Source: Calycina herbarum
Taxonomy: Eukaryota; Ascomycota; Leotiomycetes; Helotiales; Pezizellaceae
Direction: 5' to 3'
Assembly: GCA_001414485.1 (NCBI GenBank)
Contig: LLEY01000003.1
Coordinates: 186,001-250,000 of the forward strand
DNA: 64,000 nucleotides
Part shown: positions 14,501-25,443 of the stretch, piece by piece
Layout: every line of letters starts with the position of its first letter
How positions within the stretch are numbered: position 1 is the first letter of the stretch
The notes under the pieces: model-generated
Databases searched by the model: none
Told to the model about the DNA's origin: nothing
Seen by the model: only the letters and a program-made list of their open reading frames with translations
Position numbers and translations under genes: made by a program

Positions 14501-16175
14501 GGCTTACCGTAGTAGTAACACGTTATACTAGCTAAGACTTAATCTATAGTCTTTTAGTATTTAAGAGTCGAGGTAGGTTTAAAAGTTTAAGAAGTAGTCT
14601 AAACAGTAGAGAAGGATTCTTATATAAGTAGAGAGGGTTTTAGTATTATACTAGATAAGGGTTAAAAGGCAGTTCTTTTAACTAAAGTAGTTATACTAAC
14701 TAGCTTAGTTATATTAGCTATATATAACTTAGTGTTTTAATGTTTTTCCTTATCTAAGACTAGAAGATCTACTACTATTTTAACAAAGTTATAGTTCTAA
14801 CGTCTCTTAAGTATAGTAGCTAAGTTTTATAGCTATAATATAATCTTCTTCTATATATAGAAGAATCGTTCTAACTCTAGTATCCTTCTAAGTATAGCTA
14901 TACTTGAAAAGCAACCTCTAAAGTTAGTAAACGTTTTTCTAGTATAATCCTTTCTACCTATCTATAAGGCTTAGAAGGCGTTCTATATATTCTCTATCTT
15001 ATAGCTAATTAAGAAATATAAATCTAAAAGTTTAATTATATCTTAATAATCGTAGAAAGTAATATAAATCGATTTAGACTTATATCTAGGCTTAAGATAG
15101 TTCCTAGCGAGTCTAGTAGTTGTTCTCTATATAAGAGCCTTTTGAGTCGAGCTTGTATTATAATAATTAGTATTTACTAGTAGTCTATTACGTACTAATA
15201 TCTTCTATTGTTAGTATATAGGTGATATACTATTATCTAAGAGTTTAATCTTTTCTATAATCTTGCTTTTCGTAGGTTAGATAGGATTTAGACTACTTTT
15301 AGAGTCGAGTAAGGTAGTCTGCTATCGAGGGAAGGTATTAGAGGTAGGATCTCTTAAGCGAAAGAGGTCTAGAGTAGGACTTGGAAGAGAAGGAGAGTTG
15401 TTCTTAGATCGGGATTATTAAGGTTAAGAGTCTCTGATTTAATTCCTAAGTTCGCTTATAATTAATTCTAACTATATAAACCAATTGTTATTATCTTAAA
15501 GTTTTTCTTCTAAGCTTTATACTACGCCTCGTATCTCGTCTATGTTAGAGAAGTCTTATTTGTCTTTAACTTTGTTATTATTCTAAAACCTCTTAGGTTT
15601 TAGTATATAAGTGCGATTTGTAGACCTTTCGAATAGAGGCCTACTAGTTTCCTTAGTAGGTTACTTAATACTTTTAAGTAGAGCTTTAGAATTCGATATA
15701 TTATATATCGATTTAAAAAAGAGAGAGGGTTAAGAGGTAGATACGGGAGCCTTCTAGGTAACTGTATATCGTCGACTGTTTATATCTTATATAGTAATCT
15801 CTATATAGAGAGGGTTATTAGGAGTCTTAGGAGTACTTAGCGTAGTCTACTTCTATTAATATAGGAATCGCCTACGATTTTACTAGCTAACTATTTAGAT
15901 ACTAAACCCCGGTGTTACTAGCTATCTAGGTAGTCTCTGATTACCTAGCTATTTAAGGTTGTCGATATACTAATCTGAATCTAGGCTAAATCGAATTTAA
16001 AGCAGGTACGCTGGTACGTTCGAGTAAGATATTATAATAGGTTGTCTCTAGCGGAGTCGAATTTGGTCTTTTAATATAATAGTATAAAACGGATACTACT
16101 ATAAAAGAGGTATATAGAAGTGCGTTTAATAGAATAACATATCCGAATACTAGGCTCTAATACGAAGGAAAAGAC
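11581..16175 (-). mobile_element. Ty3/Gypsy LTR retrotransposon relic 3 (minus strand), RIP-inactivated
   Basis: On the minus strand the order is gag, RT, RNase H. The gag zinc knuckle is at about 14482-14523 and reads C-Y-Y-Y-G-K-P-R-H-Y-K-P-N-Y; its second and fourth zinc ligands have changed Cys to Tyr (G-to-A). The RT active site [11 protein letters not shown] has its YLDD at 12914-12925. An RNase H start (LEIDSSNRVIVSIFS) lies near 12440-12490. A degenerate primer-binding-like site (ATTAGAGCCTAG, compare ATCAGAGCC) near 16147-16165 marks the 5' end. The integrase end is not recognisable, so the low-coordinate limit is uncertain. Stops occur throughout. Confidence 0.8.
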
Positions 16176-16365
16176 TAAATTAGTCTTTCTCGATAGAGAG
16201 GAGGCATCTATTTATAAGAGGTTCAGACAATAGTAAGTCTAGAAGCTATCTGGCTTTTCTAAAACCTGAAACAACATCTGTATCGTATCCTATTTAGCAC
16301 GTAGACTTGGCAATTCCAATTCCGATCATTCCTGATGGTTCTATTACAAGTATCTTACGGATATA

Positions 16366-16874
16366 TAGTGAGTTGCGAATTAAGCTTCCTTTTTAACACT
16401 TTTTTTATAAACCGTGCTTTTTCTTCCTAGGTTTTTTCCTTACTTATTTTAGAAAACAGAAAACTAAAGTACTCTTTAAGATATAAAACCTAGCTAGAAA
16501 GAACCGCTATATCTTCTTATACCTCCTCTCTATTTATTACTATATCTAAGCAAGTATAACAAGAATAAACTTAGTAATAGTTAATTCTTAAAAAACTCTC
16601 TTTTCGTAAGAAAATTTTTCACACCTCTATAAAGTTAAGTAGTCTCTGCCAAGACCCTATGAAAATTTAGACATATATAAAAGTGTCTGTTTTCTTCCTA
16701 AAAAGTTTATAGAGTAAGAAAGGGGGTATAGAGCTCTTATTAGCTGTTAGGGATATAATAATATACGTTGTTATTAAGTAAAGAGGGAAAGAGTGTCTAG
16801 GAAATAAGAAAAATTCTAAAAACGCACGGTTTATAAAATATCGTCAAAAGGGAAGCTTAATTCGCAACTCACTA
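16366..16874. mobile_element. 509-bp TIR element (MITE), TA target duplication
   Basis: Terminal inverted repeats are perfect for 24 bp. The left TIR is 16366-16389, starting TAGTGAGTTGCGAATTAAGC, and the right TIR is 16851-16874. Similarity continues inward for about 58 bp, including the shared block TATAAACCGTGC. TA dinucleotides at 16364-16365 and 16875-16876 fit a Tc1/mariner-type target-site duplication. The interior is AT-rich and has no transposase frame, so the element is non-autonomous. Family membership is inferred from the TA duplication and TIR style only. Confidence 0.85.
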
Positions 16875-16975
16875 TAGGGTCAGCAGAAAAATCTAGCTTT
16901 TCTTCTAAAACATATACTGTCAGATAATAGCGAGTTCCTAGCAATTCAACCTCAGAACACATCCTCAGGTAGTAG

Positions 16976-17317
16976 TGGATCAGATGGAAACACTACGAAC
17001 ATTACGAAGGAATTAAAGCTACGGACAAAGACAAGAGGAAAAGAGGTGCAAAAAGCGACGGGTCGTCTCATGAAAGTGAAAATGATGAAGTCACCAAACG
17101 ATACACGTCTAAGGACTCGATCGAGATATCAACGAACTGGACTTTCATAACACAAGGAAACCAAGAACAGCTGCTACGGCTCGAGAAAAGCAGTCGACAC
17201 AGGATCCTCATTCGTATGGAAAAGCCATGGAATTTTATGACTCGGAAAATGGGCAGGACTATTTTGAAAGAAGATGGAAGCCTTGAACGTAACAATCCTT
17301 TCGCGGTAAAGGTATAG
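16976..17317 (+). pseudogene. Open frame without start codon, possible gene remnant
   Basis: A 113-codon open frame runs from just after a TAG to a TAG at 17315. Its composition is coding-like: charged and aromatic residues (for example WIRWKHYEHYEG near the start, then NWTFITQGNQEQLLRLEKSS). It has no ATG at its start and no recognised domain. It begins about 100 bp from the TIR element and may be the broken end of a gene. Opposite-strand open frames overlap it, so coding status is doubtful. Confidence 0.25.
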
Positions 17318-17763
17318 CGTGATAACTTGATAACAACAAATCGTAAAAGTACAACCAAAATACATGCGCAAGAAGCTAAGCTACATTTGATCTATGACTG
17401 AGAAGCTTTTACCTTGTTTATGTTGAGTTGTGTGCGTTGGTAATTCTTGCAGCTTGAAATAATGCAGCCACTTTTTCTGTCCCCGCCTGGACAGGCGACC
17501 CTGCGAAATCCCGCAGCCTGGAATAACTCGAGTTAGGAAAACTGCAAAAATATAAGTAGTTGCGGAGGATGCTAATTAACCAGATTATCAGGCGTAAAGG
17601 GTTTGTTCTCTTCGCGTTGAGTTGTGCGCATCACAGGCTATCCTAAGTCGCCACTCTCCTCAATTTCAAGTTTAAGAGAAGGCTTCCAAAAACCTGTCGG
17701 AGATATCATAATATGAGAGTGGTAATGGGAGGTAAAGTAAACGAAGCTAAATAGCTTACCTAG

Positions 17764-17872
17764 CGACCACCAAAGCTAGCTACCAAAGCTCTAAATAGTT
17801 CACCCAGAGTTCACCCAGAGTTCGCCCAGAGTTCGCCCGACCACCAAAGTGGCTCTAAATAGTTCACCACCA
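17764..17872. repeat. Short tandem and nested direct repeats
   Basis: Four tandem copies of an 11-nt unit of the form AGTTC(A/G)CCCAG lie at about 17797-17841. They are flanked by two copies of a longer module (GACCACCAAAG...CTCTAAATAGTTCACC) at 17765-17804 and 17839-17868. The array sits about 120 bp upstream of the Artemis-like gene, so it may lie in its promoter or 5' leader. Confidence 0.7.
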
Positions 17873-17990
17873 AACCATACTGCCATTGTCCTCTCATGCA
17901 ATTGAATTGGAAATCGGAGCTGCGGGACGGGACCTCCTTCAACAACACAGGGCAGTCTTCAGGTGAGACAAGTGCAAACATCCATCAAAG

Positions 17991-20900
17991 ATGTCGACCT
18001 TTCGTGGTGTAATGCAGGAATTTCCTGACGTGCGAGGCAAGCACCCCTTGTCATACCCCTCAGTCTTTGATGCAGCTACTAACCTTGCCGCAGTTGACTT
18101 CTTTAGACAAAATGGCCTTCGTCCGCCATTGGCCTGCTTTCTGAGCCACGTACACAGTGACCATCTCGCAGGCCTGGAGAGCTTGAAATCCCCGTTGTGA
18201 GTGTGGCTTGCTGCCTGCCATGCATCTACTTGCTAATCGTGCACAGCGTTTATTGCTCGGCGGCGACCAAAGAAATGCTTTTGAAATTGGAGCGATACCC
18301 ACACCAATTGAACTTTGAGCTTGGAATCTTGGAGTCTAGAAAGCAGCAATACAAACATTTGCAAACTCTTTTGAAACCCATTCCTCTGGAGACGCCTACT
18401 CGTATCGAGCTATCGCCAGGAAATGAGATACAGGTGACATTGTTTGATGCGAATCATTGCACGGGGGCCGTCATGTTTCGTAAGTTCTATACCCTTCTCT
18501 CCACTTTTCCATTACTGATCCAGCTACAGTCTTCGAAGGCCAAAACAATGCTGTTCTTTATTCGGGCGATATTCGATCGGAACCATGGTTTGTCAACAAC
18601 CTCTCGAGAAATCCGATTTTGATGGAGTACACCACACAAATGAAGACTCTGAACTGCATTTACTTGGATACGAGCAACTTGGAGCCCTTCAAATTTCCGA
18701 CCAAGGCCGAAGGCTTGAAAGAGCTCCTGGGCAAGATGGTAAAGTATCCGGCAGATACTGTTTTCCACTTCTCGGCATGGACCTTTGGTTACGAAGAGGT
18801 CTGGGTAGCGTTGTCTCGGCTTTTCAAATCTCCGGTATGTGTATTTGCGCTATCAGCATATTGGTATTCTCCATACTGATGCCAGAGCAGATACATGTCG
18901 ATAAATATAAGATGCGACTCTACAGAGCACTTCGGGCACCTGATAATACGCCAAATGGTTCAGCACTTGCCCCAGAGGCTGCGGTCCTTGCAGGGTTTAC
19001 CTGCGGGAATACGCCTCAACTTGGATGTTTAACAACTGACAATACTGTTCGTATTCATAGCTGTGGTAAAGGAATGAACTGCCCAGCAATCAACGATGAC
19101 ATCGTATGGATCCAGCCAATTGTTACAAGAACCCAATCTGGAGCCGAGATTGCAGAGATGGGAGTAGGTGGTGGTGGTGGAGATCTGTCCCAGCGCCCGG
19201 AGATTGATCTTACCAGTCCTGCGATATTCCAACAATTACTTCAAACGTAAGTAATATCCTTAAGCCGCTCTTGCTTGTAAGAGTCCCGAGCTTTACTCTG
19301 AGTTAACCCTATCCCCTATTGCCCCGGATTTTCGTGACACAACTCAAAATATTATGCGAGAACGTTTAGGAGAATGGAGAGTCAGAGTTGCTCATTCTTC
19401 TAAACCTTTTCGGGCAATATAAGTAATTGTCCCAGACTAGTGCGCATAATCAAAGTAAAGGAGGTGTACTCGGAGCAACGCCCATGTTTCTTACTTCAGA
19501 AATACTAATACACCGCCAGGATTGCAGATGACGAGGGTGTTGTCGACATCAAGGCCATGCTGGTTACCGCCATTCGATCTTCGACCAAAGTCCTCTCTCT
19601 CGATGATATGGGATTCGACAAAGAAGAAGACGAGACAACTCTTGCAGATCTCATCAAGGCCATATCAAAGTCGCTCTTGGACAAACGAAAGGCTAACCCA
19701 GCTGCCCATCCAGATTCTACAACTAAAGATGGTTTTCCAAAGCTCATTACATTCCCATACTCGCGCCATTCTTCCTTGTATGAGCTTCAAGACTTGGTTA
19801 GAATATTCAGACCAAAGGATGTGTATCCATGTACGGTGGACGAAGAGAACTGGCACGAGGGTTTGTTATTGCTATTGATGGTTACTAGGTTTGGATTGCT
19901 AATTTGGATTGTATAGAATACAGCATGGAATATCTTTTCGGGCCGCATTGCTCTGACAAAACATTCCGCCACGACAAGGAGATACGCGAAATTATATCTT
20001 CAAAAAACCCTCAGTCTACCACTCAACAAACACAAACGACTGAAAACTCAGAGTCCAGCCAGTGGATGGGACCTAGCACTGCAACACCACTTGACTCGAC
20101 ACCGACTCGACCTATTATTGGGGGCTCCAAATCCGAACCCAAATTAATAACCCTTCAGGAGGACGCCCCTCGCAGCGCCTTCGGTGCTCTGAGTGTCACT
20201 CCGTCACCAAGAAACCCTTTTGGTCCTTTCGTTTCATCCCCCATTCCCCCACAACAGTCTCTACGTCGCAAAGCTGCAGAAGAGCAGCTCGGAGATGATC
20301 GCACGAAACGCCCACGTTTTGGTATTCCTGCACCTACGCTCTCAAATTTAGCGGTTCATGAGGATTCCAACTCACGTTTGATCCTTTCTGACAGAATGAA
20401 TCTAATGTATTCCCAAGAAATCCCAGATGCCAATGAGGAATTGATTGACGCCATGCTATCGAATGAGAATATACGAACGAATATTAGTAGGATACGAATG
20501 GTGCTGCCCGAAGTGTCTATCTATGCTGCAAGATCCGCTTTTTTGAAGTGTCGTGGAGGCCTTGATGAGGCCATTGCCATCCTTGTGGCCGGAGAAGTCG
20601 ATGTTCCTGATGTTAGAGGAAACAAGGCCTTGAAGACTTCAAACTCCATGGTTAATCCACAACCTGTGCGTGCCGACACTCAATCACACTCTAAGCAAAA
20701 AGAAGAGGAGAAGGAGGAGACAGAAAACGAAGAGGGACAAAACCCTTCCAGTTCCCAAAGTTCCCAGAACACTCCTTCTAGTAGCGAATCTCACTGCACG
20801 GAAACCCCAAATACGTATGAGAGTGGGTGCTTGTATCTTGGTCTGGAAGTCGAAAATTATGGGACTTTTAATGATAAAGTTGATTGCGTGGTTAGATGTA

Positions 20901-21688
20901 AGAGTTGCAGTCATGAGTTTTGGGGCAAATATCCTGATTGCTGCACCAATTGCAATCCACCCATGGATTCGGAAGATCTCTCGGATGACGAACTTGAAGA
21001 CCTTCCCTACCATGAAGTTCAAGAATCACACACCGAGCTAGACGAAATGGGGCTTCGCCCACGCATGGCTTACGAAATCAATTCCGATATTCGAGATGTT
21101 TACGACGAGGAGACTTTGATTTCACTCGCAGATATCTGCGAACCTTACCTCGACTGTGGTTCATCAGCATACGACTCTCAAGATGATGACCCAAAGTTTA
21201 CGGAGGAATACGAAACCAACAGCTTCATCGATGACGAAGAGCCAGAAGAAGACAGCGAGGAGGAAATTGCATCATCCGACGATGATGAGGTAGACTACAA
21301 GGAGAAATTCAAGAAGCTCCAAGAATCTCATCGTGTTCTCCAACACAACCACGCGGCGACCGAGAATCGACACATGGCCCTCAAAAGTGATTTTCAGGAG
21401 TTCCGACGTGATATCTTGGGATCTGACCATGACAGCGAAGGAATGTATGGCTCGGAAGATGTAGATGAGGAGGGTGTTCTCCTTGTGGATGTAACACCCC
21501 CGGATCCAGTCGTTACTGAAGTCATTCTTTCGGATTCCGATGAGGGTGCACCAGATTCTCTCATGGGCGAATTACGTGACAAGTCGATCAAGGAGAAAAT
21601 GTCTACTGCTGATGCTGAGAGCGACGTGGAAGGTTATACAATGGTTACGCCACAAAACAATCATACCATGGAGGAGTTGGAGTTGTAG
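17991..21688 (+). CDS. Artemis/SNM1-type DNA-repair metallo-beta-lactamase nuclease
   Basis: This is a predicted nuclear nuclease of the DRMBL family, which processes DNA ends and interstrand cross-links. The model joins 17991-18036, 18094-18196, 18247-18479, 18530-18834, 18891-19246, 19520-19860 and 19917-21688, giving 1,051 residues. The metal-binding motif SHVHSDH is at about residue 33. DANHCTGAVMF and LYSGDIRSEPW follow, as in SNM1/Artemis enzymes. The C-terminal half is unusual: a CUE/UBA-like helical segment (LPEVSIYAARSAFLKC, about residue 650), a CxxC...CxxC zinc-ribbon-like pair (about 785-805) and a very acidic tail. The first intron (18037-18093) would be GC-AG. It is 57 nt and in frame, so retaining it gives a 1,070-residue form. 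The family calls for direct joining of PDVR to VDFFR, which favours splicing. Intron 5 (273 nt) is oversized and carries a palindromic repeat. Confidence 0.88.
19346..19432. repeat. Palindromic repeat, copy A, inside an intron of the Artemis-like gene
   Basis: An inverted pair (CGAGAACGTTTAGGAGAATG at 19358-19377, and its near-complement CATTCTTCTAAACCTTTTCG at 19395-19414) forms a hairpin with about 17 of 20 pairs. The sequence continues GGCAATATAAG..TTGTCCCAGAC. A related sequence in the same orientation occurs at 27760-27850. The intron holding it (19247-19519) is about five times the usual intron length in this window. Confidence 0.65.
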
Positions 21689-22261
21689 GCACATTTCACT
21701 CATTGGACCTGGACTGCGATCTTTTAGACTTTCTTTTTTGGCGCAGACTGTATTTATGCTGGGATTGCTTGCTTTTGCTTTACGGATGTGGATGGCGCAG
21801 AGAAAGATACCCATTAGTTAATTGCTTTTGCTGATTTTTTGTTTCATGGGAATGATATGGTGTAAGGAAATGACTCGAATGAGAATCACGATCGGTACTG
21901 ATTGGTACATTTTGCTAGCTAGAAAATAAATTGAGAATCCATTGCCTGAGTCTTCGAATCTTGAGAACTAAAATGATTTCCGCGACTCGATGTGCGTTTG
22001 TTTACCAGTGTTCCGCCAATTGGAACTCAAGAGATGGCTGGTATGCAGTGTACAGGGAAGAATGTTTATTATGCTTGATACATGGTTTGGGTGGTTGAGA
22101 TCCAATCACTTGGATTTTGGACATGGTGTTTCGAAGGATCCCTGAGGCTTGGTGCTGCAGGTGCTGCAGCCCTGTACAAAAGAATCTGGACCGATCACCG
22201 ATTTGCGAAGGACGGCAAAAGCGGCAGGAAATAGCTCTCGCTATTCTTAACCTTTGGGACA

Positions 22262-22352
22262 ATTGAAGCTGATTGTTCCAACGGATCTAGGTTAATATTT
22301 GGAAACGTTCTAAATGTTTAGAATAATCACAAACTGTTCCAGAAAGCTGGAA
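22262..22352. repeat. Dispersed hairpin repeat, copy 1
   Basis: The core reads GTTCCAA...GGTTAATATTTGG...GTTCTAAATGTTTAGAATAATC. It contains the inverted pair TTCTAAA/TTTAGAA and is flanked by GTTCC/GGAAC inverted words. The same layout occurs at 50281-50375 inside an azgA intron. Confidence 0.5.
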
Positions 22353-23083
22353 CCATGGAGAGCTTATTTACTGCGGCTTTTGATGTCCATCGCGAGACCA
22401 GTCGCTACTGTTTCCTAGTCTGTTTGGAATACCTAGATGGTTGGTCGTTTGTTTCATTGGCTGTAGTGGTTTTTGGTGAGTGGTGTGTTCTGGGTGCAGA
22501 TGAATATACCCCGAACAAGAGGGCTGGGATTGATAGTTATTGTATGGTAAGGCTGGGATTGTTGGTAGCTGTAGCCTCAAGGCGGGTCAATTCTTGGGTT
22601 TGGAGGGATAGATAGAGATGCACAAGAGGATTATGGGGAAGGGAAGGGGAAAGGGAAGGAGAAGATCCGGTGTATGTATAAAGATTGCAACGCTGAAGAA
22701 TTGGGTCCCTTGTTCGCTTCGCACGAGGGAAATGAGGGGGTTGGTGAGTTGTTGGTTAGGTCTGAAGGATTGAGGCCGAAAGGTTAACGGTAAGGGTGGC
22801 CGTTTTCCAGGCCTCATTTGAACGTGTTTTTGGCGGGTGCTTTGTTGGAATGTTTGTCTTCTTTTTCACGATTGGAGGATGGGCTTCGGATTGGAAGTTC
22901 CGTGATTTTGGGTTGAGGTATGGTCGTGGTCAAGGGTCTCGGGGCGTTTGGTGGAGTTAAAGAATTATAGGCCTGGGAAGCTCATGGGGACCTCGAGTTT
23001 TCTGATATCTTCTCTCCGTATCCTGGGAAAAAGTCCATCTAGGCGGAGAAAGAGTTGGACTCCAGGCCGAGGACTAAATTGAA

Positions 23084-23263
23084 GATCAATTGAGTTTGAA
23101 TTAACAGAGAAAGGTCGTGTTTTAGAAGGTTGAAGCAAAAGGTATAGGAATGAGTGCTCTGTGGGTGGAGATAGAGCTGGGGGTCTCGGACTGGAGTGAA
23201 AATCAATTGGGTTTGAATTGAGAGAAAAGGGGTCTTGTTTCGGAGGGTTGAAGGTTGAAGCAG
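23084..23263. repeat. Approximate direct duplication, about 116-bp period
   Basis: The block ATCAATTGAGTTTGAATT...GAGAAAGG...TCGTGTTTTAGAAGGTTGAAGC at 23085-23136 recurs at 23202-23261 as ATCAATTGGGTTTGAATT...GAGAAAAGG...TCTTGTTTCGGAGGGTTGAAG. Small indels separate the copies. It looks like an old local duplication, and no function is evident. Confidence 0.65.
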
Positions 23264-24184
23264 AACATCAAGGTCGTGATGTGGTGATATGTAAGTATTC
23301 GAGTAAGGAGGGGAGGTCCGAGGTCTCAGGCCTATGGCGGGGCAAATGATAATTGGCTAGAGGATCGTGACGAAGGCTTGTGGGTGAGATGAGCTGCATT
23401 GGTCGACATCTTGGTGACATGGAAGTAATTGGATGTGAGTCTTTACATATGTGGCTACGAAAGTTTGTCTGTCAGCTGGACCGATACGAAGGAGTTTTTT
23501 TTCCATGTTGGCATGAAGAAACCTGGAGGGGTCGGAAGGAATATGAATTGACATATTGATATTGGAAAGAGAAGCATAGGGCACTGAAGAGGCGGAGAAT
23601 TTATTGGAAGGACGCGGGTGTGGTCGCGGAGGATCATGGTCACCTTATGAGTTCGATGTGTTGTTTAGTTTTTGATAAGCACATACGTAGGCTTTTGATG
23701 AATGAAGTGTTGCGATGCGACTCGCGAGCGAAGACTTTCTTTCATCAGGGGGAAGGCTCGCCTGGATGCCCCTGTCTTTATACATCCTGACGCCAAAACG
23801 GAAGTCGGAATAGCATCACACTATAAACATTTACTTCGTATTTGATGATCCGTATGCTCGCTGGCACTTGTGGCTAGCCTATGTAACCACAGAATACGAA
23901 AGATTTAATTTACTTGTACCCAAGCCGAGGATGCGTTAGCCTTACACTTACTTATTTTTAGTAGCCGCAGTGCTGCTCCACCAGTTTCACGACGTATTCA
24001 TGATTGCATCTGGGGCTATGAGGGCTACATTATGACGGGAAATTGATAAAGGACTTGGACTCCAGCTGTGACTCGTCGTCTGCTTTCGCAATTTGGCCAG
24101 ATTTGGGGTTACGAAAGTCGAATTGTCATGCTACGTCGAATTGCTAATAATAAGGGAGTGAGGGTCAGCGAGTTGTAGAGAAAG

Positions 24185-24213
24185 GTCTCGTCTCTCGTCT
24201 CTCGTCTCTCGCC
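24185..24213. repeat. CGTCTCT-type microsatellite
   Basis: Four near-perfect tandem copies of a 7-nt unit (CGTCTCT) occur in intergenic DNA. Confidence 0.8.
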
Positions 24214-25443
24214 TCTTTGTCTGTTGAGAAGGCGACCTGCATCTTGTACTCAGGTGCTCTTGCGAAAAAGGGGCAATTACCCGTGCTTTTTCTTTTGTCT
24301 TGTTGTTGTAATTTAACTGTTTGTTTCTAGCATGGCCCCCCTTTCCCGAGTTCCAGTTCCAGTTCCAGTTCAGCGGCCCGGGAAATGCGGTGATCAATGG
24401 CTGATGTTGCACAGGAGAAAAGGTCCTGCGAGGGCCTGCGTTGGCCTGCAGAGATGCCCGCAATGGTAAGCCATGCCATAAGCAATAATACTTGTACAAC
24501 AGTGGCAATGACAGTGGCATACTGGAAATGATTTGATGGCCAGCTCAGCTTGTTGCCGTGCCATTTTCATTTTGCAGGTGCTGCATGCATTAGTAGGCCT
24601 GCGCTAGCAAGTTAGCAAGACGATAGAGAAGCGGAGCGGCCACACACTAAAGAACTGTAAGACGACTGACCACATAGGGACCGTGGGTACTGACTGAGTA
24701 GTGGAGGCACCACCACTACCTATTTGTTGTGCCATATTTGTATATTTGTACCAAGGAACGCCCAACCCTCAAGCTTCTCCTCCTCCTCCTCCTCCCTTCC
24801 GCCACTTCTCAACTCTTCAGAGCGCCCCTTCCTCCCTCCCTCCCTCACGCTCGTCTTCTTGTACAAAAGTCGCTCCTTTGAAGTCCCTCCTTCCTGCCTC
24901 GACTGCCTCGAAGCAATCGCCAGTCTCGCCCTCGCTCGCCCGTCTCCCGGATACCAAAAACAGACGAATCCCGCTCATCCCAGTCAGCTACAGAGATCAT
25001 CGGTTCCTACATACACAGTACGTCGGGAACAAATTGTTGTCCAACCTCACCGCCAGCACCACCCCAGCACAACGACAACAACATCCGGAGTGATCAGCTT
25101 ACACTACACGACCCTTTTGGTGTTGTGACCGTCGGCAGGCAGTGAATCTGGTGGTGTTGTGAATCATCATCTCGCTGATTCACCGTCGCGGCATTCACCA
25201 GAAATCAAGAGGGGCCTCATTTCCATTCCTAAGATCGATTCCTGGTCAATACTTGACACCTCACACAACTCCCGACATTCCCTCCCTGGAACTCCTGCCC
25301 AGCACACACGATACCTACAAAACGAATTACGATCCACTCCAACCTGACAGCAAGAGGATTGCAGACAACTCCCCGCGACATCGCGAGCACGCATCGTCAT
25401 TTGAACGCCTCGGACTTCCCCCAACCCTCACTTGACCGTCACC

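Larger units (their letters stand above)
21689..25443. other. Long intergenic region with short repeats and a pyrimidine-rich leader
   Basis: No convincing gene is present. Several short open frames exist on both strands but overlap one another and lack coding character. The region holds a dispersed hairpin-type repeat (22262-22352), an approximate direct duplication (23084-23141 and 23200-23263), a CGTCTCT-type tandem array (24185-24213) and a triple GTTCCA repeat near 24350. From about 24775 to 24855 it becomes strongly pyrimidine-rich (CCT and CCCT runs). That fits the promoter and long 5' leader of the gene starting at 25444. Confidence 0.6.

Noticed and set aside
17068..17371. Minus-strand open frames near 17.2 kb
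   Set aside because: They are Ser/Arg/Phe-rich and without motifs. The plus-strand frame over the same DNA has a more protein-like composition, though it too is uncertain.
17764..17872. Repeats with a CRISPR-like look
   Set aside because: The units are 11 nt and directly adjacent, without unique spacers, in a eukaryotic genome. They are tandem repeats.
22355..22615. 86-codon plus-strand open frame
   Set aside because: No domain, no splice context and overlapped by opposite-strand frames. It follows a repeat copy and is probably fortuitous.
24701..25128. Two overlapping plus-strand open frames of about 130 codons
   Set aside because: They consist of pyrimidine-rich, Ser/Pro-biased low-complexity sequence in two frames at once. 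This fits the leader of the gene at 25444 better than a protein.
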